Below are positions 6,570-12,259 of a DNA stretch of 12,259 nt, piece by piece. Under the pieces are notes generated by a model, which did no database searches, was not told where the DNA came from, and saw only the letters and a list, made by a program, of their open reading frames with translations. Origin of the DNA: JASJGK01 sp033791585 (GTDB lineage Bacteria > SAR324 > XYD2-FULL-50-16); the NCBI GenBank assembly GCA_033791585.1, contig JASJGK010000174.1, positions 1 through 12,259 on the forward strand, read 5' to 3'. Made by a program: the position numbers and the translations under genes. The number at the start of each line of letters is the position of its first letter. Positions within the stretch are counted from its first letter, which is position 1.

Positions 6570-6938
6570 CTAAACTACCCCAGGTGTGCCTGTAAATTTC
6601 ACTAAGATATCTTCATCAGTCACGATAGCTTGGCAGGCCAATCGATATTTTGGTGGGATATCACTCACGTTAGCCTGCTCTTCTTCTTTTTTTGAGAGTT
6701 TACCCATGCTTTTTAAAACGGTTCGCTCTTTATCTGTTAACATAATAGCTTTCACGCGATCGCCCTCTAAGTGGGTTACTTCAATAATACAAGAACCGCA
6801 CTCACCTTCAACACAATCACGTGGCAATAAAATGCCATTGTTTTCAGCTAAGCCAAGGATTGCTTCACGTTTTCCAGCGATTGCTGTTACTTTTTTGTTT
6901 TTTGCCATTGAAGGAGATGAAAAATATACTGTTGCCAT
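6570..6938 (-). CDS. FeSII (Shethna protein II)-type [2Fe-2S] ferredoxin
   Basis: A cytoplasmic 122-residue plant-type ferredoxin. Ligands are C42-x4-C47-x2-C50 (CVEGECGSC) and C102 in YRLACQ. It resembles Azotobacter vinelandii FeSII well beyond the cluster: the start MATVYFSSP, NKKVTAIAGKR, the HLEGDRVKAIMLTDKER segment, the long charged insertion VLKSMGKLSKKEEE and PPKYRLACQ all have close counterparts, and the length agrees. In Azotobacter, FeSII binds oxidised nitrogenase and protects it from oxygen through that extended loop. No nitrogenase gene is visible here, so the partner may be another oxygen-sensitive enzyme, or nif genes may lie elsewhere. The start at 6938 is chosen over the in-frame ATG at 6962 because it gives the family N-terminus and has AGGA 6 bases upstream. 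The gene is divergent from the glnH operon. Confidence 0.92.
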   Translation of the reverse strand: MATVYFSSPSMAKNKKVTAIAGKREAILGLAENNGILLPRDCVEGECGSCIIEVTHLEGDRVKAIMLTDKERTVLKSMGKLSKKEEEQANVSDIPPKYRLACQAIVTDEDILVKFTGTPGVV

Positions 6939-7096
6939 ATGGTTTCCTATTGAAAAGCTCATTGTTTGAATCCTGTCGATTAAAAAGAATCACAGTTAGG
7001 GCTGAGGCGGGCTACAAAACGACCACTCAGTTTGCCTAAGGTGAATTTCTCATTCGGGTCAGTGTCTGAGGGGTTCAGCGAACTTGAGCAAGGGAA

Positions 7097-7119
7097 GCTG
7101 AACATTAATATGTTTCAGC
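7097..7119. repeat. Imperfect palindrome in the FeSII/glnH divergent region
   Basis: GCTGAACAT is inverted as ATGTTTCAGC around TAA-type sequence, with one extra T in the right arm. AACTT (7081-7085) and AAGTT (7120-7124) could extend the stem across an 11-base bulge. The left arm also pairs with GTTCAGC at 7073-7079, so two alternative stems exist. An operator or RNA switch is possible. Confidence 0.4.
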
Positions 7120-7181
7120 AAGTTTCAATCCAAGTAGTAAAAGTGCTGATAAATTTACATTTCCTTAATAGAAAGGGGAAC

Positions 7182-7209
7182 TTGACCCGAACTAAATATA
7201 AATAATAAT
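7182..7209 (+). promoter_or_regulatory. Candidate promoter for the glnHPQ-type operon
   Basis: TTGACC (7182-7187) and AATAAT (7204-7209) each match consensus at five of six positions, with a 16-base spacer. This implies a leader of about 280 bases before glnH. The -35 overlaps one arm of the 9-bp inverted pair. Confidence 0.35.
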
Positions 7210-7493
7210 GTATAAAAACAATGCAGTATGCCTTTTAAGGGAAAATTGCCTAGAAAATCACCTGACTGTGTATCTTACGCTTTTGTTTTATTGATTTGAT
7301 AGACTCCCTACAAATTGTGAGAAACTCGACATATACCTTTGACCTTTTCCCCCAATTTTTATGGAGGATGTTCTTTTGTGCACAGCGGACAGATACTTCA
7401 AACAAACCCACCCCAAACAAAGATAATCCAAATTGGACAAAGGCTTTAAAAGCAGCTACTTTCACAAAACTCTTACCCCCACGCCAAAAAAAT

Positions 7494-8225
7494 ATGAAAG
7501 CCTTATTATCCCTGCTGTTATTACTCCTTTGCCTCGTCAACCCCTTGCAAGCCAAGGAATTACTCATAGGCACAGACTCTAGTTTCCCCCCTTTTGAATT
7601 TAAAGAAAATGGCAAATTTGTGGGGTTTGACATTGACCTTTTGGATGCTATCACCAAGGAACTTGGGATAACCTACAGGTTGCAAGGGATGGATTTCAAT
7701 GGGTTGATCCCCGCATTGCAGACAGGCAACATCGATTTGGCAGTAGCGGGCATGACCATAAAACCAGAGCGGAAAAAGGTGGTGGATTTCTCTCGACCCT
7801 ATTACAAAGCAGGTTTGCGGATTTTGGTGCGGGCAGATGAAACCAGAATCAAGTCCATGGCCGATTTAAAAAACAAAGCCGTTGCTGTAAAACTAGGCAC
7901 AACCAGTGCTGATTTTATTAAGGGCAAGGTGGGCCGAGTGCGGTTATTCCCGCAAATTACAGAATGCTACATGGAACTTTCCATCGGCGCTGTGGATGCT
8001 GTGATTTATGATACCCCAGCTATGGAACACTACGCCAACACTGCAGGCAAGGGCCGAGTCAAGTTGGTTGGGCCACTCTATGAAGGCCAGACCTACGGCA
8101 TTGCCTTTCCCAAGGGTTCGCCTCTAAGGGCTAAATTTGATAAGGTGTTGGGCCGCTTGATGGAAAATGGAGTCTACGCCAAGCTCTTTAAAAAATGGTT
8201 TGGCCGCATGCCAGACAAGTTGTAA
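7494..8225 (+). CDS. glnH: Periplasmic polar amino acid (glutamine-type) binding protein
   Basis: The solute-binding protein of a polar amino acid ABC importer (family 3), 243 residues as a precursor. A signal peptide (MKALLSLLLLLLCLVNPLQA, then KE) directs it to the periplasm. The mature part follows E. coli GlnH: GTDSSFPPFEF, GFDIDLL, MDFNGLIPALQTGNIDLA, ERKKVVDFS and YGIAFPKGS. Known GlnH ligand residues are mostly kept: the Asp and Phe of TDSSF, the Phe of MDF, Gly and Thr of AGMT, Arg of ERKK, Lys of VKLG and Asp of YDTP. Two differ: Gly119 of E. coli becomes Thr (GTT) and His156 becomes Tyr (YDTP), so specificity may be shifted. The ATG at 7494 is chosen because it starts the signal peptide, though it lacks a ribosome binding site. 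An in-frame ATG at 7368 would add 42 residues and bury the signal. The permease gene starts 3 bases after the stop. Confidence 0.92.
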   Translation: MKALLSLLLLLLCLVNPLQAKELLIGTDSSFPPFEFKENGKFVGFDIDLLDAITKELGITYRLQGMDFNGLIPALQTGNIDLAVAGMTIKPERKKVVDFSRPYYKAGLRILVRADETRIKSMADLKNKAVAVKLGTTSADFIKGKVGRVRLFPQITECYMELSIGAVDAVIYDTPAMEHYANTAGKGRVKLVGPLYEGQTYGIAFPKGSPLRAKFDKVLGRLMENGVYAKLFKKWFGRMPDKL

Positions 8226-8228
8226 TCT

Positions 8229-8897
8229 ATGCAGTCTTTTCAATTTGAATTCCAAGTCATGCTGGATAGCCTTCCCCTACTCTTGGAAGGGGCCAAGTTA
8301 ACCTTTGTAATCACTCTATTAGGCTGCGGCTTTGGCTTTATATTAGGGGCTTTTTTTGGTGTGCTGCGCAGCTTAGAATCCTTCTGGCCACGGAAAATTG
8401 CTGGGTTTTATATAGAAATTATCCGTGGCACGCCCCTAATGGTGCAGGTCATGTTTTTGTATTTTGGCTTGCCGCTAGCCTTGGGGGTCAGAATGCCGCC
8501 CTTAGCCGCTGGTATTGCAGCCATTGCTGTCAATGCAGGGGCCTATATTGCTGAGGTGGTGCGTGGTGCCATTGAAGGTGTGCCTAAAGGGCAGATGGAG
8601 GCCGCTCGCAGCATTGGTCTTTCTAAATCCCAAGCCATGATCTATGTGATCTGGCCTCAGGCCTTTCGAGCGATGATCCCGCCTTTGGGCAACCAGTTTA
8701 TAATCAGTCTTAAGGATACTTCTCTATTGGTGGTAATCGGGGTGGGCGAGCTTACTCGCACGGGGCAAGAGGTGATTTCAGTTAATTTTCGAGCCTTTGA
8801 GGTCTGGCTTACCGTAGCCTTGCTCTATCTTTGCTTGACCCTAGGTATCAGTCAGCTACTACGCTTTTTGGAACGACGTTTCAAGGTAGCAGGATGA
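8229..8897 (+). CDS. glnP: Polar amino acid ABC transporter permease
   Basis: The inner-membrane permease of the importer, 222 residues, within the usual length of GlnP/HisM-type subunits. Hydrophobic segments occur near residues 20-45, 58-75, 83-102, 153-172 and 192-212, the five-helix plan of this family. The conserved opening is LPLLLEGAKLTF, and IIRGTPLMVQVMF follows the second segment. The EAA loop that docks on the ATPase is clear: GQMEAARSIGLSKSQAMIYVIWPQA near residues 118-142, followed by MIPPLGNQF. It probably works as a homodimer, since only one permease gene is present. Translation is probably coupled: the start lies 3 bases after glnH, and its own stop overlaps the ATPase start as ATGA (8894-8897). 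Confidence 0.95.
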   Translation: MQSFQFEFQVMLDSLPLLLEGAKLTFVITLLGCGFGFILGAFFGVLRSLESFWPRKIAGFYIEIIRGTPLMVQVMFLYFGLPLALGVRMPPLAAGIAAIAVNAGAYIAEVVRGAIEGVPKGQMEAARSIGLSKSQAMIYVIWPQAFRAMIPPLGNQFIISLKDTSLLVVIGVGELTRTGQEVISVNFRAFEVWLTVALLYLCLTLGISQLLRFLERRFKVAG

Positions 8898-9646
8898 TAA
8901 AAATTAAAGATATATCTAAGTCTTTTGATGGCAAATTGGTGCTGGAAGATGCAAGTTTTAATGTGAAATCCGGTGAAGTGGTGGTGATCATCGGCCCCTC
9001 TGGCTCAGGTAAATCTACCCTGTTACGCTGTATCAACGCCTTGGAAAAACCTGATAAAGGCGAGGTCTGGCTTGCAGGCTTAGATATGGCCCACGCTAAC
9101 CTAGATAAGGCCCGTGCCCAAGCAGGCATGGTTTTTCAACAATTTAACCTTTTTCCCCACATGACAGCCCTAGAAAACTTAAGTCTCGGCCCCAAGGTGG
9201 TGCGGGGGATGAAGTCTACGGAGGCGCAAACCTTAGCCAAGGACCTGTTGACCAAGGTGGGGTTAGCCGACAAATTTGATGCCTTGCCTGGGGAATTATC
9301 AGGTGGGCAACAACAGCGTGTCGCCATTGCCAGAGCTTTGACCATGGAGCCTGAGGTAATGCTTTTTGATGAACCAACCAGTGCCTTAGACCCAGAGTTG
9401 ATAGGCGAGGTTTTGCTCGTGATGAAGCAATTGGCCGAAGAGGGTATGACCATGGTGGTGGTTACTCACGAAATGGGCTTTGCGAGACAGGTGTCAGACC
9501 GAGTTGTGTTTATGGACCAAGGCCGCATTGCGGCCCAAGGGACGGCGAATGAGATGTTTGATGCCCCACCCCACCCCCGCCTAAAAGAATTTTTAGACCG
9601 AGTGCTTACCCATGACGAGTTACCCCAAAATATCGCAGTGGATTAG
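8894..9646 (+). CDS. glnQ: Polar amino acid ABC transporter ATP-binding protein
   Basis: The cytoplasmic ATPase of the importer, 250 residues, close to GlnQ/HisP size. All motifs are intact: Walker A GPSGSGKST, Q-loop VFQQFNLFPH, signature LSGGQQQRVAIARAL, Walker B VMLFDEPTSALDPE with the catalytic Glu and D-loop, and the switch His in VVVTHEMG. The start at 8894 overlaps the permease stop by four bases and has AAGG seven bases upstream; a longer in-frame reading from 8831 would overlap the permease by 67 bases and is unlikely. It is the last gene of the operon. I see no proper terminator after it; the 5-bp TAGAG/CTCTA dyad at 9644-9659 has no T-run. Confidence 0.96.
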   Translation: MIKIKDISKSFDGKLVLEDASFNVKSGEVVVIIGPSGSGKSTLLRCINALEKPDKGEVWLAGLDMAHANLDKARAQAGMVFQQFNLFPHMTALENLSLGPKVVRGMKSTEAQTLAKDLLTKVGLADKFDALPGELSGGQQQRVAIARALTMEPEVMLFDEPTSALDPELIGEVLLVMKQLAEEGMTMVVVTHEMGFARQVSDRVVFMDQGRIAAQGTANEMFDAPPHPRLKEFLDRVLTHDELPQNIAVD

Positions 9647-9953
9647 AGCCACCACTCTACTATTCTGTGACCTAAAAACTCCAATTTTCGATAATAAAAC
9701 TCGTCAAAAAGTGCCCCTTAAACAGGAAGATAATTAGGCCTATTGGCTCTGATTCATCAGAATCTTTGGCAAATTGCCTCGTTGTAATTTTGGTAAAAGA
9801 TTCGAAAGAGAGCCTCTGATTTGCAAATTAAGGGCTATACTGAATCGGGTTAACCTCATATCTTAAAGAAATGGACAATGACATACCTTTACAGCGGCAA
9901 AGTTATTAGCTTTTTTGCATCAGATAAAAACCACAACTCCCAGACCTAAAATT
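9647..9953. other. Gap of 307 bases upstream of the OsmC-YcaO gene
   Basis: No gene is visible. Small dyads occur at 9751-9764 (GATTC/GAATC, 4-base centre) and 9768-9778 (GGCAA/TTGCC). TATACT at 9836-9841 could be a -10 for the OsmC-YcaO gene, giving a leader of about 105 bases, but it has no recognisable -35. Confidence 0.4.
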
Positions 9954-12137
9954 ATGGAAATCAAAGTTAATTTTCTCGAAAACCTCAGACTGGAAGCAAA
10001 GTTTGATGATTTTACTGTGGTTACCGATCAGCCAATTCGTTATAAGGGGGATGGTTCAGCACCTGCTCCCTTCGACTACTTTTTAGCGTCATCTGCACTT
10101 TGTGCCGCCTATTTTGTAAGGGTCTATTGTTTAGCTCGTGATATTTCAACTGACGACATTCGCCTGTCACAAAACAACATTGTTGACCCCGAAAATCGTT
10201 ATAAACAAAGTTTTCAGATCAAAGTAGAGCTACCAGAGGCAATTTCGGAAAAAGACCGTCAGGGTATTTTACGCTCTATTGATCGCTGTACTGTAAAGAG
10301 GGTGGTTCAAGAAGGGCCAGAGTTTAACGTCGACTCCGTTACAAACCTAGAAGATGATGCAGCTGCAATGCTGATGAGGCCCGGGACGAGCGAATCTAGC
10401 ACCTTGATTTTGGGCAAAGATTTGCCACTGGAAGAAACCATTGCAAATATGACAGCGATGCTGGCCGAATTGGGGATGAAAATTGAAATTGCATCTTGGC
10501 GGAATCTGGTGCCAAACGTTTGGTCTCTGCATATACGTGATGCCGCTTCTACCATGTGCTACACCAATGGCAAGGGCGCAACTAAAGAAAGTGCTTTGTG
10601 CTCTGCCTTAGGTGAGTTTATTGAGCGTCTTAACTGCAATTTCTTTTATAACGACCAGTTTTTTGGTCTCGACATAGCAAGCTGCGATTTTGTTCATTAT
10701 CCAAATGAAAAATGGTTTGGACTAGAAGCCAACAACGAGCTTCCCCAAGGGATCTTAGATGACTATTGCCGAAAGATATACAATCCAGATGGTGAACTTC
10801 GTGGCTCCCATTTGATTGATACTAATTCAGGGTTGGTCGAGCGGGGGATTTGTTCTATCCCTTATATACGCCAATCCGATGGAGAGACAGTATATTTCCC
10901 CTCAAATTTGCTTGAGAACCTTTTTTTAAGCAACGGAATGAGCGCAGGCAACAACCTTTATGAGGCCCAAGTTCAGTGCTTATCTGAAATTTTTGAAAGG
11001 GCTGTAAAAAAGCAAATCATCGAAGATGAAATTGCCTTGCCCGATGTACCTCAAAAAGTTTTAGAGCAATACCCTAGTATCCTTGCTGGCATAGCGGCCT
11101 TAGAGGCGCAAGGCTTCCCTGTCGTGATCAAGGATGCTTCGATGGGGGGGCAATTTCCCGTTATGTGCGTTGCCCTAATGAACCCTAAAACAGGTGGTGT
11201 ATTTGCCTCGTTCGGTGCACACCCAAGTTTTGAGGTTGCCCTAGAACGAAGTTTAACCGAGCTTTTACAAGGTCGAAGTTTTGAAGGCTTAAATGATGTC
11301 CCCAGGCCCACCTTTAATAGTTTAGCCCTGCAAGAGCCAGAAAATTTTATCGAGCATTTTATTGATTCAACAGGGGTTATTTCTTGGCGTTTTTTTAGCA
11401 CCAAACATGATTATGAATTCTGCCAGTGGGATTTTTCAGGTACGAACAAAGAAGAAAGTGACCAATTGTTTTCAATTTTAAAGGACCTAGGCAAAGAGTC
11501 TTATATGGCAGTGTTTGATAATCTTGGTGCCGCCGTCTGCCGTATCCTTGTACCTGACTACTCTGAAGTCTACCCCGTAGAGGATCTTATTTGGGACAAC
11601 ACAAACAAAGCACTGGTTTACCGTGAAGACATATTAAACCTGCATTCATTGGATGATGAGTCTTTAGCTAATTTGTTAGCTCGTTTGGAAGAGAGCCAAC
11701 TGGATAACTATACAGATATAAAAAAACTGATTGGTATTGAGTTTGATGAAAATACTCACTGGGGCCAATTGACAATATTAGAGCTGAAACTTTTGATCAA
11801 TCTTGCTTTGGGTGACCTTGATGAGGCCATAGGCTTAGTTGAAGAATTTCTACAATTTAATGAAAACACCGTTGAGCGAGGGTTATTCTATCAAGCAGTT
11901 CATGCAGTATTAGAGATCACCTTAGATGAAAAAATGGAGCTTGAAGATTTTACCGATAACCTAAGGCGAATGTTTGGAGAAAAAACAATGGCTAATGTTG
12001 TTGGCTCTGTGAGTGGCGAAGTTAAATTCTTTGGCTTGACCAAGACCAGTATGAAACTAGAAGGCTTAGACAAACACCTGCGACTTATCGAAAGCTATAA
12101 GAAACTACATCAAGCGCGAGCAACACTGGCAACTTGA
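9954..12137 (+). CDS. OsmC-YcaO fusion protein
   Basis: A cytoplasmic 727-residue two-domain protein. Residues 1 to about 135 form an OsmC/Ohr-like domain, a fold that reduces organic peroxides with a cysteine pair. Both positions are present, C50 in ASSALCAAYF and C112 in DRCTVKRV. Residues from about 155 to the end are colinear with the whole of E. coli YcaO: SWRNLVPNVWSLHIRD, the ATP-site motif NGKGATKESALCSALGEFIER (205-225), SNGMSAGN, the second ATP-site helix SEIFERAVK, GGQFPVMCV, FGAHPSFEVALERSLTELLQGR and the helical tail ending in KLHQAR. YcaO domains use ATP to activate backbone amides; E. coli YcaO assists RimO in methylthiolation of ribosomal protein S12. There is no C-terminal PxPxP tail like that of azoline cyclodehydratases. 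Fusions of this type are known, but their role is not. The ATG at 9954 gives the family start MEIKVNF; a TTG at 9915 would add 13 unlikely residues. Confidence 0.93.
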   Translation: MEIKVNFLENLRLEAKFDDFTVVTDQPIRYKGDGSAPAPFDYFLASSALCAAYFVRVYCLARDISTDDIRLSQNNIVDPENRYKQSFQIKVELPEAISEKDRQGILRSIDRCTVKRVVQEGPEFNVDSVTNLEDDAAAMLMRPGTSESSTLILGKDLPLEETIANMTAMLAELGMKIEIASWRNLVPNVWSLHIRDAASTMCYTNGKGATKESALCSALGEFIERLNCNFFYNDQFFGLDIASCDFVHYPNEKWFGLEANNELPQGILDDYCRKIYNPDGELRGSHLIDTNSGLVERGICSIPYIRQSDGETVYFPSNLLENLFLSNGMSAGNNLYEAQVQCLSEIFERAVKKQIIEDEIALPDVPQKVLEQYPSILAGIAALEAQGFPVVIKDASMGGQFPVMCVALMNPKTGGVFASFGAHPSFEVALERSLTELLQGRSFEGLNDVPRPTFNSLALQEPENFIEHFIDSTGVISWRFFSTKHDYEFCQWDFSGTNKEESDQLFSILKDLGKESYMAVFDNLGAAVCRILVPDYSEVYPVEDLIWDNTNKALVYREDILNLHSLDDESLANLLARLEESQLDNYTDIKKLIGIEFDENTHWGQLTILELKLLINLALGDLDEAIGLVEEFLQFNENTVERGLFYQAVHAVLEITLDEKMELEDFTDNLRRMFGEKTMANVVGSVSGEVKFFGLTKTSMKLEGLDKHLRLIESYKKLHQARATLAT

Positions 12138-12149
12138 GAGAGGTAATCC

Positions 12150-12259
12150 ATGACATCAAAAAGAAAGGACCAAATTAGCGCATTATTGAAAGGTATTGAA
12201 ACCGGAGATCCAGTGTCGGTTAAAGTCGTAAACGAAGAAAAGTACATTCAGCACAACCC
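12150..12259 (+). CDS. Second NTF2/SnoaL-like protein (3' end outside the window)
   Basis: Only the first 36 codons are present. The reading starts MTSKRKDQISALLKGIETG and reaches KYIQHNP at the window edge. YIQHNP is the same signature as in the NTF2-like protein at 3994-4323, in the same order after an N-terminal helix, so membership of the SnoaL-like group is likely though based on little sequence. GAGAGAGG, 6 bases before the ATG, is a strong ribosome binding site. The gene begins 12 bases after the OsmC-YcaO stop, so the two are almost certainly co-transcribed. Whether it has a C-terminal conserved Trp cannot be seen. Confidence 0.75.
   Translation, partial: MTSKRKDQISALLKGIETGDPVSVKVVNEEKYIQHN

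Larger units (their letters stand above)
6939..7493. other. Divergent regulatory region of 555 bases
   Basis: This region separates the FeSII gene from the amino acid transporter operon and contains no gene I can support. It holds a nested dyad (7073-7124), a 9-bp inverted pair (TTCGGGTCA at 7053-7061, TGACCCGAA at 7183-7191) and a candidate promoter toward glnH. The frame of the binding protein is open upstream to about 7296 but has no signal-peptide character there. Confidence 0.5.

Noticed and set aside
6586..6969. 127-codon plus-strand frame opposite the FeSII gene
   Set aside because: It is antisense to a clearly conserved ferredoxin, and its translation resembles no family.
7296..7493. 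N-terminal extension of the binding protein
   Set aside because: The added residues would bury the signal peptide. The GGAGG at 7363-7367 directly abuts the ATG at 7368, which is not a working spacing.
7250..7657. 135-codon minus-strand frame across the start of glnH
   Set aside because: It overlaps the signal-peptide coding region of glnH on the other strand and shows no domain.
9954..12259. Azoline-type peptide natural-product cluster
   Set aside because: The YcaO half follows the E. coli YcaO type, has no PxPxP tail, and no precursor peptide, E1-like partner, dehydrogenase or exporter gene accompanies it.

Overview
The window reads as a chromosomal segment of a bacterium, most likely a gammaproteobacterium. 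The OsmC-YcaO fusion follows E. coli YcaO from end to end in its YcaO half, the polar amino acid ABC transporter is close to E. coli GlnHPQ, and the [2Fe-2S] protein resembles Azotobacter vinelandii FeSII. I cannot name a genus. Base composition looks moderately AT-rich by eye (not computed): the left-hand ion-channel and TerB-like genes look poorer in G+C than the transporter operon. I saw no rRNA, tRNA, CRISPR array, transposase or phage gene.

Left part (1-2242): an ELIC-like pentameric ligand-gated ion channel, cut at the left edge and followed by a good intrinsic terminator, then a cytoplasmic protein made of two TerB-like halves. A 379-base gap follows with a 15-bp direct repeat and two perfect or near-perfect dyads. 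Middle (2622-6171): a glutathione S-transferase-like gene and an APRT/OPRT-fold phosphoribosyltransferase in tandem, a convergent NTF2/SnoaL-like gene whose last conserved Trp codon reads as an amber stop, and a divergent COG2509-type FAD-dependent oxidoreductase with a likely promoter and an operator-like palindrome.

Right part (6570-12259): a FeSII (Shethna protein II)-type ferredoxin on the minus strand, divergent from a complete polar amino acid (probably glutamine-type) ABC importer operon glnH-glnP-glnQ. Then comes a 727-residue OsmC-YcaO fusion whose stop codon lies 12 bases before a second NTF2/SnoaL-like gene that leaves the window.

Functionally the window mixes environmental sensing (ion channel), nutrient uptake (amino acid importer) and redox or thiol biology (GST-like, COG2509, FeSII, OsmC). 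The OsmC-YcaO fusion followed by an NTF2-like gene is the best candidate here for a poorly characterised system: an ATP-dependent amide-activating domain tied to a thiol-reactive domain, with a small pocket-forming protein that is probably co-translated. The other notable points are the amber codon in the first NTF2-like gene and the FeSII homologue with no nitrogenase gene in view.
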